Shown: piece after piece, positions 1 through 6,065 of the stretch | Position numbering within the stretch: the first letter of the stretch is position 1 | Layout: each line of letters begins with the position of its first letter | Assembly (NCBI GenBank): GCA_030149025.1 | Contig: JASBSH010000233.1 | Span: 1 to 8,686, forward strand | DNA length: 8,686 bases | DNA from: Actinomycetales bacterium | GTDB lineage: Bacteria > Actinomycetota > Actinomycetes > Actinomycetales > BWSM-131 | Reading direction: 5' to 3' | Translations under genes and position numbers: made by a program | Notes under the pieces: generated by a model | Told to the model about the DNA's origin: nothing | Database searches by the model: none | Seen by the model: only the letters and a program-made list of their open reading frames with translations

Positions 1-29
1 CCGCGAGGCCGGCACGGAAATGGACGAAG

Positions 30-50
30 CCCGGGATCCGAAGACCCGGG
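30..50 (-). terminator. Probable terminator hairpin of tRNA-Leu, UUCG tetraloop
   Basis: Read on the minus strand, CCCGGG (50-45) pairs with CCCGGG (35-30), and TC (44-43) pairs with GA (38-37) around a TTCG loop (42-39), leaving one bulged T at 36. This is an 8-bp, very GC-rich stem closed by a C(UUCG)G tetraloop, about 48 bases past the tRNA 3' end. What follows is only weakly T-rich, as is usual for actinobacterial terminators. The call rests on visible pairing and position. Confidence 0.6.
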
Positions 51-64
51 GCCGGTTTCGAGAC

Positions 65-78
65 GGCGCTAGCGCGCC
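65..78 (-). terminator. Short hairpin after tRNA-Leu, possible processing or termination signal
   Basis: GGCGC (65-69) and GCGCC (74-78) form a perfect 5-bp stem with a 4-base loop. It lies 19 bases beyond the encoded tRNA 3' end and just before the stronger hairpin at 30-50. It could be the first of two tandem terminators or a structure guiding 3' trimming. The stem is short, so its role is uncertain. Confidence 0.35.
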
Positions 79-97
79 TCCTCAACCACCCTGGTGG

Positions 98-184
98 TGG
101 TGCGCGAGGGGGGAGTTGAACCCCCACGCCCTCTCGGGCACACGGACCTGAACCGTGCGCGTCTGCCTATTCCGCCACTCGCGC
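98..184 (-). tRNA. tRNA-Leu (anticodon CAG)
   Basis: This is a complete class II tRNA on the minus strand. The acceptor stem GCGCGAG (184-178) pairs with CTCGCGC (108-102), followed by discriminator A (101) and an encoded CCA (100-98). The anticodon stem CACGG/CCGTG (157-153 and 145-141) encloses the loop TTCAGGT, giving anticodon CAG, which reads CUG, a very frequent leucine codon in the genes here. A long variable arm with a GCCC/GGGC stem is typical of tRNA-Leu. The T arm is GGGGG-TTCAACT-CCCCC. Two further CCA copies follow directly (97-92). A leucine tRNA beside fhaA, pointing away from it, is also the arrangement I recall from mycobacteria. Confidence 0.96.
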
Positions 185-194
185 GAGCGACGAA

Positions 195-200
195 AGGTTA
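195..200 (-). promoter_or_regulatory. Candidate -10 element of the tRNA-Leu promoter
   Basis: On the minus strand the hexamer TAACCT (200-195) fits the actinobacterial -10 pattern TANNNT and lies 10 bases before the tRNA 5' end, which implies a very short leader. A poor -35 match (TCAGGG) lies 18 bases further upstream. The spacer contains a GC-rich inverted repeat (206-221). This is a motif match only. Confidence 0.4.
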
Positions 201-205
201 GCACG

Positions 206-221
206 GGGGCGGCCTCGCCCC
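206..221. repeat. Perfect 6-bp inverted repeat
   Basis: GGGGCG (206-211) and CGCCCC (216-221) flank a 4-base loop. The repeat lies in the spacer of the proposed tRNA-Leu promoter, so it could be an operator, a weak hairpin in a plus-strand transcript, or chance in GC-rich DNA. No regulator can be named. Confidence 0.4.
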
Positions 222-341
222 TGACGGCCGTGGGGCGGCTCATCTCGGCCACAACGTCAGCGCAGAAGCATCCCGGAGCCCCCACTTGCGCAGACGCACG
301 GGTGGGGGGTTCTGCGAGCGCACGGTCACAGGTAGTGCCGT

Positions 342-347
342 TACGAT
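342..347 (+). promoter_or_regulatory. Weak candidate -10 element for the fhaA operon
   Basis: TACGAT fits the TANNNT -10 pattern of the main actinobacterial sigma factor and would give a leader of about 150 bases before fhaA. No good -35 hexamer is found at the usual spacing. The direct repeats at 379-442 would then lie in the 5' untranslated region. Other promoter positions are equally possible. Confidence 0.22.
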
Positions 348-378
348 CGCACGTGGCCGGTCACCAACCGGTCCTGTT

Positions 379-406
379 GGCGTGCACCAGCGGGCGTGCA
401 CGAGCG
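379..406 (+). repeat. Two tandem 14-base repeats upstream of fhaA
   Basis: GGCGTGCACCAGCG (379-392) is followed at once by GGCGTGCACGAGCG (393-406), with one mismatch in 14. Each copy contains the palindrome GTGCAC. Related fragments continue rightwards: ACGAGCGG at 400-407 and 417-424, and GCGGACGAG at 421-429 and 434-442. The block lies 95-120 bases before the fhaA start. It may be a protein-binding site array, leader structure or simple sequence drift. Confidence 0.6.
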
Positions 407-488
407 GCAAGCAGTCACGAGCGGACGAGCAAAGCGGACGAGGCAGCAAGGCCTTACTCATAGGACAGGGCCGGATCGAGCAGAGGGC

Positions 489-495
489 AGGAGGT
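489..495 (+). promoter_or_regulatory. Strong Shine-Dalgarno sequence of fhaA
   Basis: AGGAGGT ends 5 bases before the GTG at 501. This near-perfect anti-16S match fixes the fhaA start and argues against the in-frame ATG at 396, which has no such site. Confidence 0.85.
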
Positions 496-500
496 GCACC

Positions 501-1199
501 GTGGGCGTGATCGACAAGTTCGAGCGCGGGATCGAGCGCGTGGTCAACGGTGCCTTCGCCAAGGCGTTCCGCAGCGAGGTGCAGCCGGTCGAGCTGGCGA
601 GCGCCCTGCGCCGTGAGGCCGACACCCAGGCCGCGGTGATGGGTCGCGGCCGCACCCTCGTCCCGAACGTCTACACGATCACGCTCGGCAGCAGCGACTA
701 CGAGCGGGTTTCCAGCTGGCAGGACGCCCTGGTCGACGAGCTCGCCTCCAGCGTCACCGAGCACGCCCGACAGCAGCAGTACTCCTTCGTCGGCCCGGTC
801 AGCGTCCGCTTCGCGGTCGACGACGAGCTGCCCACCGGCGTCTTCGAGGTGAAGAGCCAGCGCGTGAAGGGCACCGTCGCCCCGGCCCCCACCGCGGCTG
901 TCGCCACCGTCAACCACCCGGTCCTGGACGTCGACGGCCGCCGCTACCAGCTCACCGCCACCAGGACGGTCCTCGGCCGCGGCTCGGACGCCGACATCGT
1001 CGTCGACGACCCGGGCGTCTCCCGCAAGCACGCCGAGATCACGCTGACCGGTGACGGGGCCGTGATCAAGGACCTCGGCTCCACCAACGGCACCTTCGTG
1101 GACGAGCAACGGATCTCCGCCCGCCGCCTCTACGACGGCACCCAGGTCTCCATGGGCCGCACCCGGATCACGTTCAACTCACCGGAGAGCGACGGGTGA
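501..1199 (+). CDS. fhaA: FhaA, DUF3662 and FHA domain protein
   Basis: This 232-residue cytoplasmic protein starts at GTG 501 behind AGGAGGT. Residues 1 to about 124 form the FhaA N-terminal DUF3662 domain, and residues 137-232 form a C-terminal FHA domain. The FHA phosphothreonine-binding signature is complete: GRG (159-161), SRKH (174-177) and STNGT (194-198). In mycobacteria FhaA is known to bind phosphorylated partners in peptidoglycan synthesis, including the MviN pseudokinase domain, and to be a substrate of the cluster kinases. That role is carried over here by family and by gene order. Oddity: the linker between the domains is only about 12 residues (125-136), whereas I recall the mycobacterial protein having several hundred Gly/Tyr/Pro-rich residues there. 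It is the first gene of the operon, with fhaB 10 bases downstream. Confidence 0.94.
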   Translation: MGVIDKFERGIERVVNGAFAKAFRSEVQPVELASALRREADTQAAVMGRGRTLVPNVYTITLGSSDYERVSSWQDALVDELASSVTEHARQQQYSFVGPVSVRFAVDDELPTGVFEVKSQRVKGTVAPAPTAAVATVNHPVLDVDGRRYQLTATRTVLGRGSDADIVVDDPGVSRKHAEITLTGDGAVIKDLGSTNGTFVDEQRISARRLYDGTQVSMGRTRITFNSPESDG

Positions 1200-1209
1200 T
1201 CGCTTACTC

Positions 1210-1716
1210 ATGAGCGAGCTGACCGTCACCGTGCTGCGGCTCGGGCTCCTGGTCCTGCTGTGGGTCTTCGTGCTCGGCGCCGTCGGCGTACTGCGCCGCG
1301 ACCTGTTCGGGACCAAGGTCGTCCCCCGCACGCCGACGCCCAAGCGCAAGCCGCAGGCCCAGCCCGAGGCACCGCGCCGTCAACCGCGCCCGGCGCCGCA
1401 GCAACCACCGCAGCGCGACCGCGCGACCCCAACGTCTGTCGTGGTCACCGACGGCTCACTAAGAGGCACCAAGATCGCCCTGGCCCAGAGCCCGGTGCTC
1501 ATCGGCCGGTCACCGGACAGCACGCTCGTCCTGACCGACGACTACGCCTCCACCCGGCACGCGCGCCTGTACCCCCAGGACGGCAAGTGGTTCGTCGAGG
1601 ACCTCGGCTCCACCAACGGCACCTACCTCGGCGACCAGCGGCTCACCGCGCCGACCCAGGTCCAGCCCGGTACCCGCCTGCGCATCGGCCGCACCGTGCT
1701 CGAGCTGAGGAGGTGA
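1210..1716 (+). CDS. fhaB: FhaB (FipA-like) membrane-anchored FHA protein
   Basis: This 168-residue protein has one N-terminal membrane segment (about residues 8-28), a basic Pro/Arg/Gln-rich linker (about 35-75) and a C-terminal FHA domain. Its signature is GR (99-100), STRH (114-117) and STNGT (134-138), with the stretch LVLTDDYASTRHARL matching what I recall of mycobacterial FhaB. In mycobacteria FhaB/FipA is known to link kinase phosphorylation to the cell-division and wall-synthesis machinery; here this is inferred by homology. The linker contains a TPTP motif (41-44), a possible phosphorylation site. The ATG at 1210 lies 10 bases after fhaA with no near Shine-Dalgarno sequence (the closest purine run, GGAGAG at 1183-1188, is too far), so translation may depend on coupling to fhaA. 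The 3' end encodes the pstP ribosome binding site. Confidence 0.94.
   Translation: MSELTVTVLRLGLLVLLWVFVLGAVGVLRRDLFGTKVVPRTPTPKRKPQAQPEAPRRQPRPAPQQPPQRDRATPTSVVVTDGSLRGTKIALAQSPVLIGRSPDSTLVLTDDYASTRHARLYPQDGKWFVEDLGSTNGTYLGDQRLTAPTQVQPGTRLRIGRTVLELRR
1708..1714 (+). promoter_or_regulatory. Shine-Dalgarno sequence that decides the pstP start (ATC)
   Basis: AGGAGGT overlaps the last codons of fhaB and its TGA. It ends 8 bases before the in-frame ATC at 1723, which is an ideal spacing. No ATG, GTG or TTG occurs in the pstP frame until 1834, which is 120 bases away, so this site points to ATC as the initiation codon. Confidence 0.65.
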
Positions 1717-1722
1717 CGCACC

Positions 1723-3171
1723 ATCGCGATCGCCCTGCGCTACGCCGCTCGCTCTGACATCGGACTCGGCCGCTACAAGAACAACCAGGACTCCGCCTAC
1801 GCCGGCCCGCACCTGCTCGTCGTCGCGGACGGGATGGGCGGGCACGCCGGCGGCGACGTCGCGTCCTCGATCGCGATCGGCGAGCTCGCCCCCCTGGACG
1901 GCGAGGCGCACGGCAGCGACGCCCTGGAGCACCTCGAGCAGGCCATCCACCGCGCCCACAAGAGAATGCACCAGCGTGTCGACGAGGACCCCGAGCTCTC
2001 CGGGATGGGCACCACCATCACCGCCCTGCTGCGCTCCGGAGACCGGCTCGCGCTCGCCCACATCGGCGACTCCCGCGCCTACGTGCTCTCCGGCGACAAG
2101 TTCACGCAGGTCACCCGTGACCACACCTTCGTGCAATGGCTGATCGACCAGGGCCGGATCACCCCCGAAGAGGCCGACGTGCACCCTCAGCGCTCGGTCG
2201 TCATGCGGGTGCTCGGTGACGTCGACGCCGACGACGAGATCGACTCCTCGGTCCGCGAGGCGAAGGTCGGCGACCGGTGGCTGCTGTGCTCCGACGGCCT
2301 GTCCGGGTTCGTCAGCGACGAGACGCTGGAACGCACCCTCAGCGACGCCGAGACCCCGGATGACTGCGCCGACCAGCTGATCCAGCTCGCCCTGCGCGCC
2401 GGCGGCCAGGACAACATCACCTGCATCGTCGCCGACGTCGTCGACGCCTCCAGCGCCCCCGGCACGACACCGCAGGTGGTCGGCGCCGCGGCCGCGAACC
2501 GCAAGCGCACCTCGGTCGCCGAGGGCAGCCCCGCGGCCAAGGCCGCGGCCCTGGAGCGCGCGGCCGACCAGAGCCCCGATGACGAGGACGACGACACGCA
2601 CGACGAGCGGCCACGGTCACGAACGCTCGGGGCCACCGTCGCGGGGATCGGGATCCTCGCCGTGCTCGTCGCGGCGGCCCTGTTCGGGTACCGCTGGAGC
2701 CAGCAGCAGTTCTTCGTCGGCGCCGACGCCCAGGACGTCGCCATCTACAGGGGCCTCAGCCAGGACGTCGGGCCGGTGAAGCTCTCCCGGCTCTACGAGA
2801 AGCAGGACATCCCGCTCGACACCCTGCCGTCCGTGTGGCGGGACCGCGTCAGCTCCGGCATCCCCGCCGACGACCTGGGCCACGCTCGCCAGATCGTCAA
2901 CACGCTCCTGCAGCGGTCCACCTTGTGCGAAGCCGTGGAGCCGACACCCGCGCCGACAGCGGCCCCGACGGCGACCCCGACCCCAGCACCGCCCACCCCA
3001 GCACCGACGGGCGCAGGCACCGCAGCAGCCGCGCCGACAGCGACACCCGGCGTGTCGCCGTCCGGATCCGCGGCAGCAACGACGCCAGCCCCCGCGCCGT
3101 CCGCACCGTTCCCGACCCCGATCCCGACGAACAGCCGCGGCCAGGTGCTGCCCGCCGGCTGCTCCGGCTGA
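1723..3171 (+). CDS. pstP: PstP, membrane PP2C-family Ser/Thr protein phosphatase
   Basis: This is the phosphatase that opposes PknA and PknB: a PPM/PP2C metal-dependent enzyme of 482 residues if started at ATC 1723. Visible motifs are RSD (10-12), the NNQD that precedes DGMGGH (36-41), GMGTT (94-98), IGDSR (114-118), CSDGLSG (189-195) and GGQDN (227-231). The metal-binding aspartates are D36, D191 and D230. A charged linker leads to one membrane segment (about 302-322), then an outer region and a Pro/Ala/Thr-rich tail with cysteines at 402 and 480. The start is unusual: homologous sequence (ALRYAARSD) extends right up to the fhaB stop, but the frame has no ATG/GTG/TTG before 1834, and that ATG would remove D12, D23 and D36. 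ATC 1723 sits 8 bases after AGGAGGT. A frameshift, natural or a sequencing error, is the alternative. Function is very sure; the exact start is moderately sure. Confidence 0.9.
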   Translation: MAIALRYAARSDIGLGRYKNNQDSAYAGPHLLVVADGMGGHAGGDVASSIAIGELAPLDGEAHGSDALEHLEQAIHRAHKRMHQRVDEDPELSGMGTTITALLRSGDRLALAHIGDSRAYVLSGDKFTQVTRDHTFVQWLIDQGRITPEEADVHPQRSVVMRVLGDVDADDEIDSSVREAKVGDRWLLCSDGLSGFVSDETLERTLSDAETPDDCADQLIQLALRAGGQDNITCIVADVVDASSAPGTTPQVVGAAAANRKRTSVAEGSPAAKAAALERAADQSPDDEDDDTHDERPRSRTLGATVAGIGILAVLVAAALFGYRWSQQQFFVGADAQDVAIYRGLSQDVGPVKLSRLYEKQDIPLDTLPSVWRDRVSSGIPADDLGHARQIVNTLLQRSTLCEAVEPTPAPTAAPTATPTPAPPTPAPTGAGTAAAAPTATPGVSPSGSAAATTPAPAPSAPFPTPIPTNSRGQVLPAGCSG

Positions 3172-3192
3172 GGGGCAGGTCATCGAATAGTC

Positions 3193-4614
3193 ATGGTCAC
3201 CGTCACGGAACACGCACCACGCACCAGGCGGAACGTCGAGCTGGTGCTGCTGCTGATCGCGGTCGGCATCGCGATGCTCGCCTACGGCATGGTCGGCGTC
3301 GGCGTCGACCGGACGTGGTCGCCGGGCATGGTCACGTACGGCGCCGGGCTGCTCGTCCTGACCGGCGGGCTGCACGTCGTCCTGAGGTTGCGAGCGCCGT
3401 ACGCCGACCCGGTCATGCTGCCGATCGCCACCGCCCTGAACGGCATCGGGCTGGCGATGATCCACCGGCTCGACCTGGCGCGGCCGGACAGCGCCGCCCT
3501 CGCACAGCGGCAGCTGGTCTGGGCGGCGGTCGGGATCGTGCTGGCCGGCATCGTGCTGGTCGTGATCCGCGACCACCGGGTCCTGAGCCGCTACACGTAC
3601 ACGGCCATGGTCGTCGGCTTCGTGCTGCTGCTGCTGCCGCTGCTGCCCGGGATCGGCAAGACGATCAACGGTGCGCGGATCTGGATCGGTCTCGGCCCGT
3701 TCTCGTTCCAGCCCGGTGAGCTGGCGAAGATCATGCTGACGCTGTTCTTCGCCGGGTACCTCGTCACGAACCGCGACCAGCTGGCGCTGGCCGGTCGCAA
3801 GGTCCTCGGCCTGCAGCTGCCCCGCGGTCGCGACCTCGGGCCGATCCTCATCGCCTGGGCGGCGAGCGTCGGCGTCCTGGTGCTGCAGCGCGACCTCGGT
3901 ACCTCGCTGCTGTTCTTCGGGATCTTCGTCGCGCTGCTGTACGTGGCGACCCAGCGCATCACCTGGATCGCCATCGGGCTGCTGCTGTTCGTCGGCGGCG
4001 CCTTCGTCGCCTGGACGCTGTTCGGGCACGTGCAGGGCCGGGTGTCGGCCTGGCTGAACGCGTTCGACCCGACCATCTACGACAAGGAGTTCGGGGGCAG
4101 CTACCAGCTCGTGCAGGGCCTGTTCGGGATGGCCAAGGGCGGTCTGATCGGCACCGGCCTGGGGGAGGGGCGGCCGCAGACGGTGCCGTACGCCGAGAGC
4201 GACTTCATCTTCGCCAGCCTGGGGGAGGAGCTCGGCCTCGTCGGGCTGTTCGCGCTGCTCGTCATGTACATGGTGCTGGTGGAGAGAGGCTTCCGGACGG
4301 CGATCGGCGTGCGCGACGGGTTCGGCAAGCTGCTCGCCGGAGGGCTCGCGTTCACCGTGGCGCTGCAGTGCTTCGTCGTGGCGGGCGGTGTCACCCGGGT
4401 CATCCCGCTGACCGGCCTCACGATGCCGTTCGTCGCCTACGGCGGGTCGTCGCTGGTGGCGAACTGGATGATCGTCGGTCTGCTGCTGCGCATCTCCGAC
4501 TCCGCCCGGCGCCCCGCCCGGCAGGTAGAACTTCGGGTACCGGCCGACACGGCGGCCACGCAGGTGGTCGACATGCGGCCACTGGCCGAGGGTGCGGGCG
4601 GTGAGACCCGGTGA
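3193..4614 (+). CDS. rodA: RodA/FtsW-type SEDS peptidoglycan glycosyltransferase
   Basis: This 473-residue polytopic membrane protein of the SEDS family polymerises lipid II into glycan strands and works with the class B penicillin-binding protein encoded next to it. Many hydrophobic segments are visible, about ten or more. Family motifs include SFQPGELAK (171-179), QRDLGTS (232-238) with the likely catalytic Asp234, YQLVQG (304-309), PYAESDFIFA (332-341) and YGGSSLVANW (416-425). The long loop between segments, around 275-345, is the usual large extracytoplasmic loop. The cytoplasmic C-terminus is short (about 434-473). ATG 3193 follows pstP by 21 bases; the Shine-Dalgarno candidate GGGGCAGG (3172-3179) is 13 bases away, so it is weak. 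Position in the kinase cluster beside pbpA favours RodA over the FtsW of the division cluster. Confidence 0.94.
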   Translation: MVTVTEHAPRTRRNVELVLLLIAVGIAMLAYGMVGVGVDRTWSPGMVTYGAGLLVLTGGLHVVLRLRAPYADPVMLPIATALNGIGLAMIHRLDLARPDSAALAQRQLVWAAVGIVLAGIVLVVIRDHRVLSRYTYTAMVVGFVLLLLPLLPGIGKTINGARIWIGLGPFSFQPGELAKIMLTLFFAGYLVTNRDQLALAGRKVLGLQLPRGRDLGPILIAWAASVGVLVLQRDLGTSLLFFGIFVALLYVATQRITWIAIGLLLFVGGAFVAWTLFGHVQGRVSAWLNAFDPTIYDKEFGGSYQLVQGLFGMAKGGLIGTGLGEGRPQTVPYAESDFIFASLGEELGLVGLFALLVMYMVLVERGFRTAIGVRDGFGKLLAGGLAFTVALQCFVVAGGVTRVIPLTGLTMPFVAYGGSSLVANWMIVGLLLRISDSARRPARQVELRVPADTAATQVVDMRPLAEGAGGETR

Positions 4615-6065
4615 ACGCACCCCTTCGCCGGCTCGCGGTGGTGGCATTCCTGCTGTTCGCGACGCTGCTCGTGAGCACCACCTGGACGTCGTTCGTCGCC
4701 GCCCCGAGCCTCAACGCCGACGGCCGCAACACCCGCACGATCATCGAGCAGGCGGGCCGCGAGCGCGGGCCGATCGTGATCGGCGACCAGGCGGTGGCCA
4801 AGTCCGTTCCGGTCCAGGACGTCTACGGGTTCCTCCGCCAGTACGACCCGGGCGCCCTGTACGCCCACGTCACCGGCTACTACTCGGTCATCTACGGCCC
4901 GACCGGGATGGAGCAGGCGGAGGCCGACCTGCTCACCGGCACCTCGGACCGGTTGTTCTACCGCCGGCTCAGCGACCTCGTCACCGGCCGGGAGCCGAAG
5001 GGCGCGACGCTCGAGCTGACCATCGACCCGAAGGTGCAGAAGGCGGCGTGGGACGCCCTCGGTGACCAGCGCGGGGCGGTCGTCGCGCTGAACCCGAAGA
5101 CTGGCGACGTCCTGGGCATGGTGTCGAAGCCGTCGTTCGACCCGAACTCCCTCGCCGTCCACGACGCGAAGCAGGCCGCGGCGGCCCGGCAGAAGCTGCT
5201 GGACGACCCCGCTCGCCCGCTGGACAACCGCGCCATCGCGGGGCGGCTGTACCCGCCCGGCTCGGTGTTCAAGCTCGTCACTGCCGCGGCGGCGCTGGAG
5301 TCGGGCAAGTACGAGCCGAGCAGCGTGCTGCCGGGCCCCGCCACCCTGGACCTGCCGCAGACGACCGTGGGCCTGCCGAACTCCGGTGGGCGGCCCTGCG
5401 GCCCGAACAACCAGATCTCCCTGGCGGATGCGCTCCGCATCTCCTGCAACACCGCCTTCGGCTCCCTCGGGATGGACCTCGGTGGGGACGCCCTTGGCGA
5501 GCAGGCCCAGAAGTTCGGCTTCGGCGAGGACCTGCGCATCCCCCTGCGGGTGACCCCGAGCAGCGTCCCGAAGGACATGAACAAGCCGCAGGAGGCGCAG
5601 GCGGGAATCGGGCAGTTCGACGTCCGCGTTACGCCCATGCAGATGGCCATGGTCAGCGCGGCCATCGCCAACGACGGTGTGCTGATGAAGCCGAATCTGA
5701 TCCGGGCGGCGCGGGCCGATGACCTGTCGGTCATCTCCCAGCCCCAGCCCACCGAGCTCGGCCGGTCGGTGTCCCCCGAGACAGCGCAGAAGCTGACCGA
5801 CATGATGTTGTCGGTCGTGAACGACGGCACCGGCAAGGCGGCCCGGATCGACGGCGTCCGGGTCGCGGGCAAGACGGGGACGGCGCAGCACGCCGAGGGC
5901 CGGCCACCCCACGCCTGGTTCACCGCGTTCGCGCCGGCTGACGACCCGCAGGTCGCGGTGGCGGTCGTGGTCGAAGAGGGCGGTAACGCGGGCGACCAGG
6001 CGTCAGGTGGACGAACCGCGGCGCCCATTGCACGAAAGGTGATCCAGGCGGTGATGGACCGGTGA
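4611..6065 (+). CDS. pbpA: PbpA, class B penicillin-binding protein (transpeptidase)
   Basis: This 484-residue protein cross-links peptidoglycan and pairs with RodA. It has one N-terminal membrane anchor (about 8-27), a small non-catalytic domain (about 35-140) and a C-terminal transpeptidase domain. All three catalytic motifs are present: SVFK (218-221, nucleophile S218), SCN (278-280) and KTGT (421-424). Its length is close to the mycobacterial PbpA I recall (about 490). Cysteines 263 and 279 flank the SxN motif. The GTG start at 4611 overlaps the rodA stop as GTGA, with a purine-rich GGCGGTGAG (4597-4605) as ribosome binding site. The pknA start overlaps its stop in the same way. In mycobacteria PbpA is a PknB substrate; here that is inferred from context only. 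Confidence 0.95.
   Translation: MNAPLRRLAVVAFLLFATLLVSTTWTSFVAAPSLNADGRNTRTIIEQAGRERGPIVIGDQAVAKSVPVQDVYGFLRQYDPGALYAHVTGYYSVIYGPTGMEQAEADLLTGTSDRLFYRRLSDLVTGREPKGATLELTIDPKVQKAAWDALGDQRGAVVALNPKTGDVLGMVSKPSFDPNSLAVHDAKQAAAARQKLLDDPARPLDNRAIAGRLYPPGSVFKLVTAAAALESGKYEPSSVLPGPATLDLPQTTVGLPNSGGRPCGPNNQISLADALRISCNTAFGSLGMDLGGDALGEQAQKFGFGEDLRIPLRVTPSSVPKDMNKPQEAQAGIGQFDVRVTPMQMAMVSAAIANDGVLMKPNLIRAARADDLSVISQPQPTELGRSVSPETAQKLTDMMLSVVNDGTGKAARIDGVRVAGKTGTAQHAEGRPPHAWFTAFAPADDPQVAVAVVVEEGGNAGDQASGGRTAAPIARKVIQAVMDR

Larger units (their letters stand above)
185..500. other. Divergent intergenic region between tRNA-Leu and fhaA
   Basis: These 316 bases separate a minus-strand tRNA from the plus-strand operon and should hold both promoters. 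No convincing gene is seen: the reading frames open here have no ribosome binding site and run into the tRNA or the fhaA leader. Contents are the tRNA -10 candidate (195-200), a GGGGCG/CGCCCC inverted repeat (206-221), a possible fhaA -10 hexamer (342-347), short direct repeats (379-442), and the fhaA Shine-Dalgarno sequence at the right end. Confidence 0.8.

Noticed and set aside
155..463. Plus-strand open frame of about 100 residues across the tRNA and intergenic region
   Set aside because: It starts inside the tRNA on the opposite strand, has no ribosome binding site and resembles no protein family.
396..500. Upstream in-frame ATG for fhaA
   Set aside because: It would add 35 residues of basic, unconserved sequence read through the direct repeats and lacks a Shine-Dalgarno site. 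GTG 501 has AGGAGGT at 5 bases and gives the usual FhaA N-terminus.
1726..1733. GCGATCGC palindrome at the start of pstP as a possible regulatory site
   Set aside because: It encodes the first residues (Ala-Ile-Ala), and GATCG-type strings recur by chance in this sequence, for example near 1868. No second arm or spacing suggests an operator.
1834..1836. ATG as the pstP start
   Set aside because: It falls inside the DGMGGH motif and would delete the metal-binding aspartate and the conserved N-terminal strand, which are present in frame upstream.
1510..2601. Minus-strand open frame opposite fhaB and pstP (363 residues)
   Set aside because: It lies antisense to conserved FHA and PP2C motifs and has Val/Gly/Asp/Ala-rich low-complexity content typical of a shadow frame.
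2941..3130. Repetitive DNA in the 3' part of pstP
   Set aside because: The repetition follows from coding a Thr/Pro/Ala-rich tail with GC-rich codons; no regular unit or array is present.
2835..3719. Plus-strand alternate frame of 294 residues over the pstP/rodA junction
   Set aside because: It is Arg/Pro/Asp-rich and overlaps the conserved end of pstP and start of rodA in another frame. Its open state follows from third-position GC bias.
2617..4647. Long minus-strand open frame (676 residues) opposite pstP and rodA
   Set aside because: It is the complement of two strongly conserved genes. Its product is rich in Arg, Asp, His, Gln and Gly without domains, as expected for an antisense frame in GC-rich coding DNA, and it has no ribosome binding site.
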